Under the pieces are notes generated by a model, which saw nothing but the letters and a program-made list of their open reading frames with translations, was not told the origin of the DNA and ran no database searches. This document shows positions 42,745 through 51,079 of a DNA stretch of 64,000 bases, in pieces (position 1 is the first letter of the stretch; each line of letters begins with the position of its first letter). The position numbers and the translations under genes were made by a program. Source of the DNA: Ruminococcus sp. (GTDB taxonomy: Bacteria; Bacillota; Clostridia; Oscillospirales; Ruminococcaceae). Location: the NCBI GenBank assembly GCA_015066805.1, contig SVNP01000007.1, forward strand, positions 22,648 through 86,647, in the 5' to 3' direction.

Positions 42745-44106
42745 TTATCGCTGGGAAAGAGGCTTATAGACGCTCTTTTTGGCAATGGATTTATAGGCAG
42801 GCCGCATGATTCTGCCGCCGGTCAGCACTTCCTCAATGCGGTGTGCAGCCCAGCCTGCAATGCGGGAAACGGCAAACATCGGGGTAAACAGATCCTCCGG
42901 CACACCCAGCATACGGTACACCAGACCCGAATACATATCCACATTGGCGCAGATATTCTTTGCGGCGGCATTCTGGGATTTTTCACCCACAAGCTGGGGA
43001 GTCAGACGCTCAATGGCAGCCAGCAGGTGGTAGTCTTCTTCAAACTGCGTACCCTTTGCCAGCTCAAAGGCCTTTTCCTTCAGCAATACGGCACGGGGAT
43101 CCGAAAGGGTATACACCGCATGGCCCATACCGTAGATCAGACCTGCACCGTCGCCCTCCTGGCGGCGCAGCACCTTGCGGATGAGATCCGCCACTTCGCC
43201 GTCGTTGTCGGGATTTTTCACCTTCTCCTTAAACAGCTCAAGCTGGTCGATGACCTTGTAGTTGGCACCGCCGTGACGGAAGCCCTTCAGGGAGCTGATG
43301 GCACCTGCATAGGCAGAATAGGGGTCGGTACCCGAAGAAGTCAGCACACGGCAGGTAAAGGCGGAGTTGTTGCCGCCGCCGTGCTCTGCGTGCAGCATCA
43401 TGCAGATATCCAGCAGATGTGCCTCCTCGGGGGTATACTGTCTGTCCAGACGCAGCAGGGAGAGAATGGTCTCTGCAGTGCTTTCCTCGGGGCGCAGGGG
43501 GTGCATGATCAGGCTTTCGCCATCAAAATGCTGCCGCTTGACCTGGTAGGCACTGGTCATGATCACGGGCAGGCGGGCGATCATGGAAACTGCCACACGC
43601 ACCTCGTTCTCGATGGTACGCAGCTCGCAGTCGGGATCATAGGAATACAAGGCCAGCACGGAACGGGCCAGCTTGTTCATAATGTTATGGGAGGGTGCCT
43701 TGGCGATCATGTCGATCACAAAGGAATCGGGCAGCTCACGGAAATTTGCAAGCACCTTACGGAAGCCTGCCAGCGTTTCTGCATCGGGCAGGGTACCAAA
43801 CAGCAGCAGGTAGGCGGTTTCCTCATAGCCGAAGCGGTTTTCCTTTTCCACATTCCGCACCAGATCGGTGATCTGGTAGCCGCGGTAGATCAACTCACCG
43901 GGGATAGCCTCCAGCTCGCCCTCATTGAGCACATAGCCGTGTACGTTACAGATCTTTGTCAGACCTGCCACCACACCTGTGCCATCGGGACGGCGCAAAC
44001 CACGGTTAACGTGATATTTCTGGAACAATGCGGGGTCAATGGCGGAATATTCCTTCAGATCCTCGCATAATTTCTCAATAGAAGCAGCGTTTTCAAAATG
44101 ATTCAT
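42745..44106 (-). CDS. gltA: Citrate synthase
   Basis: 453 residues, the Clostridia-type long citrate synthase that condenses oxaloacetate with acetyl-CoA. Catalytic-site motifs include 'LHAEHGGGNNSAFT', 'GFRHGGANYKVIDQL' and 'GMGHAVYTLSDPRA', and a C-terminal 'FAVSRIAGWAAHRIEE'. In an anaerobe with PFL it probably supplies 2-oxoglutarate for glutamate through a partial cycle; no aconitase or isocitrate dehydrogenase is in the window. First gene after a consensus promoter at 44163-44191. Confidence 0.93.
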   Translation of the reverse strand: MNHFENAASIEKLCEDLKEYSAIDPALFQKYHVNRGLRRPDGTGVVAGLTKICNVHGYVLNEGELEAIPGELIYRGYQITDLVRNVEKENRFGYEETAYLLLFGTLPDAETLAGFRKVLANFRELPDSFVIDMIAKAPSHNIMNKLARSVLALYSYDPDCELRTIENEVRVAVSMIARLPVIMTSAYQVKRQHFDGESLIMHPLRPEESTAETILSLLRLDRQYTPEEAHLLDICMMLHAEHGGGNNSAFTCRVLTSSGTDPYSAYAGAISSLKGFRHGGANYKVIDQLELFKEKVKNPDNDGEVADLIRKVLRRQEGDGAGLIYGMGHAVYTLSDPRAVLLKEKAFELAKGTQFEEDYHLLAAIERLTPQLVGEKSQNAAAKNICANVDMYSGLVYRMLGVPEDLFTPMFAVSRIAGWAAHRIEEVLTGGRIMRPAYKSIAKKSVYKPLSQR

Positions 44107-44162
44107 CGGTCAGCATTCCCTTCACTCGAAAAATTCTCATTCAACAAAGTACACTTACTTAT

Positions 44163-44191
44163 ATTATACTTTTTTTTTAGATTTCTGTCAA
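44163..44191 (-). promoter_or_regulatory. Consensus promoter of the citrate synthase-led run
   Basis: Minus strand TTGACA, 17-bp A-rich spacer, TATAAT, about 57 bases before the start at 44106. It may drive all eleven genes down to cysE, though internal promoters are likely. Confidence 0.9.
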
Positions 44192-44267
44192 TGGAAATCT
44201 GAAAGTTTTTTGTCTGCGGGGACAGGCTCATAGAAAGCGGAACAGCTTGCATCTACAGGAGGTTTTT

Positions 44268-45287
44268 ATGAATCGGAAGCAAATGCGGTTTTACATCTTT
44301 GCGGCGGCAGCCATGCTGTTGATCCCTGCTGCGGCGGCAGCGGCACACCATAAGCCATCTGCGGACAAGCCTGCTGCGGAACAGACGGATTCCACCGCTC
44401 CGCCGCAGGTACCGCAGCAGGGCACGGAATACTATCGGGTGCTGGATATTCAGACGGGAACTGTGCTGGAAGTGCCTGTGCGGGAATATCTGATTGGTGT
44501 GGTCTGCGCGGAAATGCCTGCCTCCTTTGCACCGGAAGCCCTGAAAGCCCAGACGGTGGCTGCCCATACCTATGCGGAACGCATCTGCCGCAGAAATCGG
44601 GAAAATCCCGATCCCGCCTTATTTGGTGCGGATTTTTCCAATGACAGCAATGTGTATCAGGCATATTATACGGAAGAACAGATCCGTGAGGCCTTCGGCA
44701 GCAGCTTTGACATTTACCATGCAAAGATCTCCGCTGCGGTGGATGCAGTTTGCAGCGAGCTGCTTTACTACGAAAATGAACCTATTGTAGCAGCTTTTCA
44801 TGCTATGTCTGCCGGCAAAACGGAAAACGCCGAAACCGTCTGGGGGGCACCCCTTGCCTATCTGGTTTCCGTGGATTCCTCCACAGATGCGGATGCCCCG
44901 AATTTTCTGGAAACAGAAATGTTTTCCGTACAGCAGGCAAAAGAGATCCTTCTGGCGGCAGACCCTGCCCTTGTGTTATCCGATGACCCTGCCATGTGGT
45001 TTTCCGCACCTGTGGTCAGTGAGGCAGGTACTGTGATCCGCTTACAGGCAGGCAGCCGTATTTTCAGCGGTCAGCAAATCAGAACACTGTTTTCTCTGCG
45101 CTCCGCAGCCTTTACCGTTTCCTATGCAGAGGACGCCTTTACCTTTACCACCAAGGGCTTTGGTCATGCCGTGGGTATGAGCCAGTACGGTGCCAACGCC
45201 ATGGCGCAGGCAGGCTGCAGCTATCAGGAGATCCTTGCACACTATTACCCCGGTACCGTGCTGCAATCAGCGGAAGGCGTACGGTAA
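44268..45287 (+). CDS. SpoIID/LytB-domain protein
   Basis: 339 residues with an N-terminal signal/anchor helix (about 5-27). The SpoIID domain (about 55-335) starts 'VPVREYLIGVVCAEMPASFAPEALKAQTVAAHTYAE' in which the Glu of 'CAEMP' is the conserved acidic residue, and ends 'GFGHAVGMSQYGANAMAQAG'. SpoIID is a peptidoglycan lytic transglycosylase in spore engulfment, but paralogues also act in vegetative wall turnover. No other sporulation gene is here. CAGGAGG lies 5 bases before the ATG at 44268. Divergent from citrate synthase. Confidence 0.9.
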   Translation: MNRKQMRFYIFAAAAMLLIPAAAAAAHHKPSADKPAAEQTDSTAPPQVPQQGTEYYRVLDIQTGTVLEVPVREYLIGVVCAEMPASFAPEALKAQTVAAHTYAERICRRNRENPDPALFGADFSNDSNVYQAYYTEEQIREAFGSSFDIYHAKISAAVDAVCSELLYYENEPIVAAFHAMSAGKTENAETVWGAPLAYLVSVDSSTDADAPNFLETEMFSVQQAKEILLAADPALVLSDDPAMWFSAPVVSEAGTVIRLQAGSRIFSGQQIRTLFSLRSAAFTVSYAEDAFTFTTKGFGHAVGMSQYGANAMAQAGCSYQEILAHYYPGTVLQSAEGVR

Positions 45288-45373
45288 ATCACCAAAAAAC
45301 AACTTGTTGAAAATGCAGATTTCGTTGCATTTTGCGGGATTTTTCCTGCCGCCGTTTTTTTGATGAGAAAATC

Positions 45374-45402
45374 TTGACAGCCTTTTTGTATCGTGGTATA
45401 AT
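45374..45402 (+). promoter_or_regulatory. Consensus promoter of guaA
   Basis: TTGACA, 17-bp spacer, TATAAT preceded by TGG. The leader is only about 60 nt, so no purine riboswitch fits. Confidence 0.9.
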
Positions 45403-45467
45403 GATAAAATCACATGAGGGAACACCGTTCCCATTCTTCCGAATACAATGAAAGGCTTGGTGAAATC

Positions 45468-46739
45468 ATGAAACAGGATCTCATTGCAATCTTGGATCTG
45501 GGCGGCGAGCAGAATGCTGCGCTGGCTCGTCAGATCCGTGCCGAAGGCGTTTACAGCGAGGTTTACCCCGGCACCATCTCCATGAAAGAGCTTGCCGCAA
45601 AGCCCGGTCTGAAGGGCGTTATCCTGAACCCCGGCGTCATCGCCGCAAGTGCATCTTCCGGCTCCGGCTACTGCACCGAAGGACTGAATGTCCCCGTTTT
45701 CACCGCTATGCCGCAGGATTATCAGGGTGATATTTACCCCGAAGATACACTGCGTGCCTTTTTGTTTGATACCTGCCGCTGCGAAAAGAACTGGACCATC
45801 GAAAACTTCATTGAAGACCAGGTGGCTCTGATGCGTGAGCAGATCGGCAATGACCGTGTGATCCTTGCACTCTCCGGCGGTGTGGATTCTTCCGTTGTGG
45901 CAGCCCTGCTCATTAAGGCCATCGGCAAGCAGCTTACCTGCGTGCACGTCAACCACGGCCTGCTGCGTAAGGGTGAGCCCGAAGAAGTCTGCCGTGTGTT
46001 CCGTGAGGAGCTGGGTGCTGATCTGGTTTATGTGGATGCGGTTGACCGCTTCCTGGATAAGCTGGCAGGCGTGGAGGATCCCGAGAAGAAGCGTAAGATC
46101 ATCGGCGAGGAGTTCATCCGTGTATTCGATGAGGAAGCCGCAAAGCTGGAGGGCATCCGTTTTCTGGCACAGGGCACCATCTACCCCGATATCGTGGAAA
46201 GCGGTATGCAGTCCGGTAAGGCTGTAAAGGCGCACCACAACGTAGGCGGCCTGCCCGAGGATATGCAGTTTGAGCTGGTAGAGCCTCTGAAGTACCTGTT
46301 TAAGGATGAGGTGCGTGCCTGCGGTAAGGCTCTGGGTCTGCCCGATAACATGGTTTATCGTCAGCCCTTCCCCGGTCCCGGTCTGGGTGTGCGCTGCCTG
46401 GGTGCCATTACCAGAGATCGTCTGGAGGCTGTGCGGGAATCCGATGCCATTTTGCGTGAGGAATTTGCCAACGCCGGTCTGCAGGGCAAGGTATGGCAGT
46501 ACTTCACCCTCATTCCCGATCTCCGTTCTGTTGGTGTGCGGGATAATAACCGCTCCTTTGAATGGCCCGTCATCATCCGTGCGGTCAATACCGTGGATGC
46601 CATGACCGCTACCATCGAACATATCGACTGGGCTTTGATGGACAAGATCACCTCCCGTATCCTCAATGAGGTAAAGGGCGTAAACCGTGTGCTTTACGAT
46701 ATGACCCCCAAGCCCACCGGCACCATTGAGTGGGAGTAA
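45468..46739 (+). CDS. guaA: GMP synthase with degenerate glutamine amidotransferase domain
   Basis: GuaA converts XMP to GMP using ATP and ammonia, normally from glutamine. The ATP-pyrophosphatase and dimerisation parts are complete: P-loop SGGVDSS at 136-142, 'LRKGEPEEVCRVF', 'AQGTIYPDIVES', 'HHNVGGLP', 'PFPGPGLGVR' and the C-terminal 'KPTGTIEWE'. The N-terminal domain is only about 115 residues against about 200 usually. Its beginning 'IAILDLGGEQNAALARQIR' still aligns with class I amidotransferases, but the G-x-C-x-G nucleophile segment and the F-H-P-E histidine/glutamate are gone. It should therefore depend on free ammonia or a separate glutaminase. Start 45468 follows AAAGG; the upstream frame has no family match. 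423 residues. Confidence 0.9.
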   Translation: MKQDLIAILDLGGEQNAALARQIRAEGVYSEVYPGTISMKELAAKPGLKGVILNPGVIAASASSGSGYCTEGLNVPVFTAMPQDYQGDIYPEDTLRAFLFDTCRCEKNWTIENFIEDQVALMREQIGNDRVILALSGGVDSSVVAALLIKAIGKQLTCVHVNHGLLRKGEPEEVCRVFREELGADLVYVDAVDRFLDKLAGVEDPEKKRKIIGEEFIRVFDEEAAKLEGIRFLAQGTIYPDIVESGMQSGKAVKAHHNVGGLPEDMQFELVEPLKYLFKDEVRACGKALGLPDNMVYRQPFPGPGLGVRCLGAITRDRLEAVRESDAILREEFANAGLQGKVWQYFTLIPDLRSVGVRDNNRSFEWPVIIRAVNTVDAMTATIEHIDWALMDKITSRILNEVKGVNRVLYDMTPKPTGTIEWE

Positions 46740-46776
46740 GCCCCAAAAAAGCATCTATATTTCCAAGATTTTTACC

Positions 46777-46817
46777 ATTGCGGCAGAGAGTTTTTCTCTC
46801 TGCCGCAATTTTTTTTG
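46777..46817 (+). terminator. Intrinsic terminator of guaA
   Basis: A perfect 14-bp stem (ATTGCGGCAGAGAG with CTCTCTGCCGCAAT), 5-nt loop, then T7. Confidence 0.95.
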
Positions 46818-46826
46818 AAAACCCTC

Positions 46827-46862
46827 TTGACAAATTTAATACTTCGTGTTATGATGTATAAC
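46827..46862 (+). promoter_or_regulatory. Promoter and possible PadR operator
   Basis: TTGACA, 17-bp spacer, TATGAT (46850-46855). The palindrome GTTAT-GATGT-ATAAC (46848-46862) covers the -10 box, a plausible site for autoregulation by the PadR protein encoded just downstream. Confidence 0.7.
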
Positions 46863-46879
46863 ATGAGAGGAGGTATTGC

Positions 46880-47251
46880 ATGGATATTCAACTGAAGCGA
46901 GGGCTGCTGGATGTTTGTGTGCTGGCAGCCATCAAAAATGAAGATTCCTACGGCTATAAGATCATAAAAGACATGAAGCCCTACATCGTGCTTTCCGAAT
47001 CCACCCTGTATACCATTCTGAAACGTCTGGAAACAGCCAATATGCTGACTGTCCGCACTGCCGAACACGGCGGCAGACTGCGGAAATACTACCATATCAC
47101 CCGTGAAGGACTGCTAAGGATCGAGGAGTTCAAAAACGATTGGAAAGAGATATTATCCATCTACCGATTTGTCACAAAGGAGGATGACAACAATGACGAA
47201 AGAGGAATTTCTTGCAAAGCTGCAAAACCGCTTGGCGGGATTGCCCCGTGA
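46880..47251 (+). CDS. PadR-family transcriptional regulator
   Basis: 123 residues: PadR winged helix with 'LKRGLLDVCVLAAIKNEDSYGYKIIKDM' at the start and 'ESTLYTILKRLETANMLTV' as the recognition helix, then 'GGRLRKYYHITREG' in the wing. The C-terminal 25 residues overlap the next gene by 59 bp and are probably not structured. PadR genes next to HAAS/DUF1700 and DUF4097 genes are a widespread set controlling envelope-associated membrane proteins; ligand unknown. Confidence 0.9.
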   Translation: MDIQLKRGLLDVCVLAAIKNEDSYGYKIIKDMKPYIVLSESTLYTILKRLETANMLTVRTAEHGGRLRKYYHITREGLLRIEEFKNDWKEILSIYRFVTKEDDNNDERGISCKAAKPLGGIAP

Positions 47252-47795
47252 GGATCTGGAGGAACGCCTGACGTTTTATAGCGAGATGATCGACGACCGT
47301 CTGGAGGAAGGCCTGACAGAGGAGGAAGCGATCGCAGAAATCGGATCCGTACAGGAGGTGGCCGCACAAATTCTGGCGGATACCCCCCTGACCAAGCTGA
47401 TGATCGAACGGGTAAAGCCCAAGCGTTCCCTGAAGGTCTGGGAGATTCTGCTGCTGGTATTGGGTGCGCCTCTGTGGATTCCTCTGCTGATCACCGCAAT
47501 TGCTGTATTGTTTACCGTTTATGCCGTGATCTGGACAGTTGCCCTTGTTTTATGGTCTGTTATGGTGGCTGTATTCTTTGTGGGGCTGGGCGGAATGATC
47601 GCAGCAGCGGTCATTGCTTTGCGGGATAGTATCCTGACCGGACTTTCACTGTTCTTTGCGGGGCTTTGCCTGCTGGGTCTGTCCATTTTCATGTTCTTCG
47701 GATGTAAGGCAGCTACACAGGGTCTTTTGCTGCTGACCAAAAAAATTGCTTCCGGAATCAAAGCTTTGTTTGTTGGAAAGGAAATTGTATCATGA
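47193..47795 (+). CDS. HAAS-domain (DUF1700) membrane protein
   Basis: 200 residues. The N-terminal HAAS domain (about 1-70: 'MTKEEFLAKLQNRLAGLP', 'YSEMIDDRLEEGLTEEEAIAEIGS') is followed by three or four membrane helices (about 85-175). The ATG at 47193 follows AAAGGAGG by 8 bases, inside the end of the padR gene. The stop overlaps the next start (ATGA). HAAS domains are thought to mediate interaction with PadR-like regulators. Confidence 0.9.
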   Translation: MTKEEFLAKLQNRLAGLPREDLEERLTFYSEMIDDRLEEGLTEEEAIAEIGSVQEVAAQILADTPLTKLMIERVKPKRSLKVWEILLLVLGAPLWIPLLITAIAVLFTVYAVIWTVALVLWSVMVAVFFVGLGGMIAAAVIALRDSILTGLSLFFAGLCLLGLSIFMFFGCKAATQGLLLLTKKIASGIKALFVGKEIVS

Positions 47796-48757
47796 CAAAA
47801 ACCGCAAAAATTCTGCTGACCGCTGCCGCAGTGATGACCGTTGTGGGTCTGCTGGGCTTTGTGCTGATGATGTCGCTCCGTGGCTGGGATTTTGCTGCAC
47901 CGGATACCGAGCATTTTGAAACCAATACCTACACCGTATCCGAATCCTTCGGTCATATTTCCGTAAATGTGTACACCACCGATATTACCTTTGTCCCTGC
48001 AGAGGATGAAAGCTGCTCCGTTGTATGCAAGGAAACAGAAAAGCAGAAGCATTCTGTTTCCGTAAAAGATAACACCCTTGTGATCGAAATGACCGATACC
48101 CGCAAATGGTATGATCATATCGGCATTTCCACCCAATCGCCTGCCATGACCGTTTACCTGCCTAAAGCCGAATATGATTCCCTGACTGTCAGCTCCAATA
48201 CGGGTGATCTCACTGTTCCTGCGGATTTTTCCTTTGCATCTTTTACCGTTAAGAGCGATACCGGCGATGTGGATTGCCTTGCATCCGTTTCCGGCACCGC
48301 TGCCATTCATCTGGATACCGGTCATATCAACATGAGTACCATTGCCGCCGACCGTCTGGAGCTTTCCTCCGATACCGGCAAAATACAGTTGGATTCCGTT
48401 ACGGTAACCGGTGATATTCAGGTGGAAACCGATACCGGAAAGATTTCTCTCACCGATGCCTCCTGTGCCAATCTGAAGGCAGACAGCGATACCGGTGATA
48501 TGCGCCTGAAGAATGTGACCGCCGAAGGCAGTTTCTCCATTGAGAACCAGACCGGCGACGTGGAATTTATCGACAGCGATGCTGCGGAGATCTATGTGGA
48601 AACCGATACCGGCGATGTAACAGGTACCTTGCGTTCCCAAAAGATCTTCCAAACCGAAAGTGAGACCGGCGATATCCGTGTGCCGGATTCCATGACCGGC
48701 GGCAGATGCCAAATCACCACCGATACGGGCGATATTAAACTGCAGATCGCATCCTAA
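47792..48757 (+). CDS. DUF4097 beta-helix/adhesin-like membrane-anchored protein
   Basis: 321 residues: one membrane helix (about 8-29) and an extracytoplasmic repetitive beta-solenoid. Nine or so repeats of about 20 residues carry the motif 'T-x-T-G-D/K-I/V' ('SNTGDLTV', 'SDTGDVDC', 'TDTGKISL', 'TDTGDVTG'), the DUF4097 pattern. Last gene of the PadR operon; coupled by a 4-bp overlap. Function in the family is not established, with envelope sensing as one suggestion. Confidence 0.88.
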   Translation: MTKTAKILLTAAAVMTVVGLLGFVLMMSLRGWDFAAPDTEHFETNTYTVSESFGHISVNVYTTDITFVPAEDESCSVVCKETEKQKHSVSVKDNTLVIEMTDTRKWYDHIGISTQSPAMTVYLPKAEYDSLTVSSNTGDLTVPADFSFASFTVKSDTGDVDCLASVSGTAAIHLDTGHINMSTIAADRLELSSDTGKIQLDSVTVTGDIQVETDTGKISLTDASCANLKADSDTGDMRLKNVTAEGSFSIENQTGDVEFIDSDAAEIYVETDTGDVTGTLRSQKIFQTESETGDIRVPDSMTGGRCQITTDTGDIKLQIAS

Positions 48758-48760
48758 ACC

Positions 48761-48797
48761 AAAAGCTGCCTGATCATACCAATCAGGCAGCTTTTTT
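48761..48797. terminator. Bidirectional terminator between DUF4097 and cupin genes
   Basis: A 13-bp stem (AAAGCTGCCTGAT with ATCAGGCAGCTTT) with T-runs on both strands between convergent genes. Confidence 0.92.
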
Positions 48798-48803
48798 ATA
48801 TGA

Positions 48804-49169
48804 TTATTCCTTACCTTGATAAGCATACCCAAAATGAATGGGCGGTGCCGTAACGGAAATATACACAAACTCCGAGTCACCGTCGTTCCGCAGGCCATGC
48901 ACATCACCATCTGCAAAGCGTACCACATCACCGGCACGGAAGTCTTTTTCGGCATCTTCTCCCAGCAGCAGCTTGCCGCAGCCCTTGGTGGCATACCAGA
49001 TCTGCTCCGATGCGGCATGGGTATGTCTTGGCTGGCAGGCACCCGGCTCCAGATGCACCTCGGTGATGGTCACACGGCGGCTTTCCGAATGATCGGGGTT
49101 CAGAAGCTGACGGGATACCACACCCGGATTTGTCAGCCCTTTGATTTCTTCTGCGGGAATAAACTCCAT
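48804..49169 (-). CDS. Cupin-fold protein
   Basis: 121 residues, single cupin domain. Motif 1 is 'PRHTHAASEQIWYATKGCG' (two His and a Glu as metal ligands) and motif 2 is 'AGDVVRFADGDVHGLRN' (third His). Such small cupins are isomerases, dioxygenases or sensors; substrate cannot be inferred. It is 19 bp after the DUF1015 gene and probably co-transcribed. Confidence 0.85.
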   Translation of the reverse strand: MEFIPAEEIKGLTNPGVVSRQLLNPDHSESRRVTITEVHLEPGACQPRHTHAASEQIWYATKGCGKLLLGEDAEKDFRAGDVVRFADGDVHGLRNDGDSEFVYISVTAPPIHFGYAYQGKE

Positions 49170-49188
49170 TGCACTGACTCCTTTTCAC

Positions 49189-50484
49189 TTATGCTTCGAT
49201 CTTGCGGCACTCCATGTAAAAACGCTTATCTGCGGCATGACCCATGGAGAAGGTTTTTCTGGGCAGTGCGCCATCGGCGATGACCGTGGGGAACAGCTCA
49301 GATTTCAGCATATCAGGCAGCAGAATACCCATGGTATTGGGCTCCTCCGCCAGCTTTGCCACCACATCTGCGCCGTGAATATAGTCGATCTTGCCGCCCT
49401 TTTCCTTCAGCCAAGCATCCAAAAACTGCTGCACGCTGCCAACGGTCAGGTTAGAGGTGGGCTTGTGGATATAATACTTGGCAGTAACACCATCCAGAAT
49501 GATCTCCATGGCCTGTGCAGCCTCTGCATCGGTACGCAGATCCAGTGCAGCGGTCATATCTGCCAGCAGAGCCTTGGCATCTACCTGCATCAGAATACGG
49601 TGAATGGCCTCAAACTGCAAAGCGGGGCTGTGCAGATTGACCAGCTCCACCAAAGCATAGCGGGGCAGACAGTGTTCTGTATCCGCATGGGGATTTGCCT
49701 GCTTCCACTGTTCATAATAAGCCTTTGCGGTTGCCAGAGAATGGTTGCCGTCGCCCATGGCATATACCAGCGGCGCAGTACCTGCAGGCAGATCATACTT
49801 TTCGGTAAAGACAGCGGGGTCTCCAAGCTGCTCCAGTGCTGCAAGAATCTTCTGCTGCTTGTCGGCAGGTACCAGCCAGCCCTTTACGGAACCGCCGCCC
49901 TGCATCAGCTTGGTATCATAGACCTGCTCCATGGCAGAAGTCATCTCAGCCAGCGGCTCAATAACAGTTTTCTGCACATCATCCAGCAGAATCATGATAT
50001 GGGGCAGCTCAATGGGGGCACCGCTGCGGATCCGCAGACGGGGAGGAATGCGCTCTGCAACAGTGGCTTCCGTAGCACGCACGGGGGAAACCGAGCCTTT
50101 TTCATAGTTATACTGCTCCAGATCAATGGCGCCGATGAGTCCCGCACGGCAAAGGCCGTCGCTCTGTATACGCTCCACATAGATCATTGCGGAGGCATAG
50201 GTATCAAACATACCCTTTTCCAGATATTCTCCCATGGTTTTGCGGATGGCGGCAATGCGGTCATCTACATCATTGTCCTCCAGATACAGCTCCGGCAGGA
50301 TCAGGCGCAGGGTAGAGGGCTTTTCACCTACCAGACGTTCGGTTTCTGCCCAATAGGCAGGCTCACCGGTGTACTGATCACAGGCACAGACTGCCCATGC
50401 CTCGGATTGATGCTCTTTCTTGGGCAGCAGAATATCTGCCGGAGAAAAAGCGGTTTTTTGGGTGCTTGCTTGGTTGCTCATCAT
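49189..50484 (-). CDS. DUF1015-family protein
   Basis: 431 residues, soluble. Family features include 'PAYWAETERLV', 'LPHIMILLDD' and the hallmark 'YAMGDGNHSLATAKAYYE' near residue 250. DUF1015 proteins are widespread and often neighbour 3-phosphoglycerate dehydrogenase or serine genes elsewhere; the activity is unknown. Either of two adjacent ATGs (50484 or 50481) may be used, after AAAGGACAA. Confidence 0.88.
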   Translation of the reverse strand: MMSNQASTQKTAFSPADILLPKKEHQSEAWAVCACDQYTGEPAYWAETERLVGEKPSTLRLILPELYLEDNDVDDRIAAIRKTMGEYLEKGMFDTYASAMIYVERIQSDGLCRAGLIGAIDLEQYNYEKGSVSPVRATEATVAERIPPRLRIRSGAPIELPHIMILLDDVQKTVIEPLAEMTSAMEQVYDTKLMQGGGSVKGWLVPADKQQKILAALEQLGDPAVFTEKYDLPAGTAPLVYAMGDGNHSLATAKAYYEQWKQANPHADTEHCLPRYALVELVNLHSPALQFEAIHRILMQVDAKALLADMTAALDLRTDAEAAQAMEIILDGVTAKYYIHKPTSNLTVGSVQQFLDAWLKEKGGKIDYIHGADVVAKLAEEPNTMGILLPDMLKSELFPTVIADGALPRKTFSMGHAADKRFYMECRKIEA

Positions 50485-50537
50485 AATATTGTCCTTTCTG
50501 CGGATTCTTCCGCCGGAAATTGAGATACGAAAAAGGG

Positions 50538-50566
50538 TTTACAAATATGCAACAATGTGATATAAT
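50538..50566 (+). promoter_or_regulatory. Promoter of the Nudix gene
   Basis: TTTACA, 17-bp spacer, TATAAT, about 47 bases before the ATG at 50613. Confidence 0.8.
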
Positions 50567-50612
50567 AGAGAGTAACAGTTGACTCTGAATATGAAGAAGA
50601 AAGGAATCCGGA

Positions 50613-51032
50613 ATGCTGCACGAAAAATCCTGCGGCGCCATCGTGTATCGAAGGTTCCACGGCAATGTAGAGGTGCTGTTGATCAAACACGTCAACAGCG
50701 GCCACTGGTCATTCCCCAAGGGACATGTAGAGGGCGAGGAAACCGAGGTGGAAACCGCAAGACGGGAGATCAAGGAGGAAACGGGGCTGGATGTCATCAT
50801 TGACCAGACCTTCCGTGAGACTGTATCCTATTCTCCCAAGCGGGACACTCAGAAAATCGTTGTTTACTTTTTAGCCATGGCGCGCAACCACGAATTCTCC
50901 CGTCAGGAGGAAGAGATCTCCGAGATCCGCTGGGTCGATATCGGCAGAGCGGCACAGCTTCTCACTTATGAAAACGACAAAACCATCATTGCAAAGGCGA
51001 AGGCTGCCATTCGCTCCAATTCTCATCGGTAA
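50613..51032 (+). CDS. Nudix hydrolase, bis(5'-nucleosyl)-tetraphosphatase-like
   Basis: 139 residues with a complete Nudix box G-x5-E-x7-R-E-U-x-E-E-x-G-U at residues 37-59 (GHVEGEETE ... REIKEETGL). 'KSCGAIVYRR' and 'HWSFPKGHVE' resemble the Ap4A hydrolase group. Small Nudix enzymes of this kind clear dinucleoside polyphosphates or damaged nucleotides. Stands alone between a promoter and a terminator. Confidence 0.9.
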   Translation: MLHEKSCGAIVYRRFHGNVEVLLIKHVNSGHWSFPKGHVEGEETEVETARREIKEETGLDVIIDQTFRETVSYSPKRDTQKIVVYFLAMARNHEFSRQEEEISEIRWVDIGRAAQLLTYENDKTIIAKAKAAIRSNSHR

Positions 51033-51042
51033 CGATGCAAAG

Positions 51043-51079
51043 ACATCTCCCGAACGATTTGTTCGGGGGATGTTTTTTA
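51043..51079. terminator. Bidirectional terminator between Nudix and CPBP genes
   Basis: ACATC-CCCGAAC pairs with GTTCGGG-GATGT, then T6 on the plus strand. Confidence 0.85.

Noticed and set aside
40630..44070. Very long open frame on the plus strand (1146 codons)
   Set aside because: It lies antisense to the response regulator, lipoprotein and citrate synthase genes, has no ribosome site, and its His/Gln/Gly-rich translation matches no family; it arises from codon bias of the real genes.
45310..45340. Terminator after the SpoIID-like gene
   Set aside because: An 8-bp AT-rich stem (AAAATGCA / TGCATTTT) exists but the T-run is broken by GCGGGA; too weak to list.
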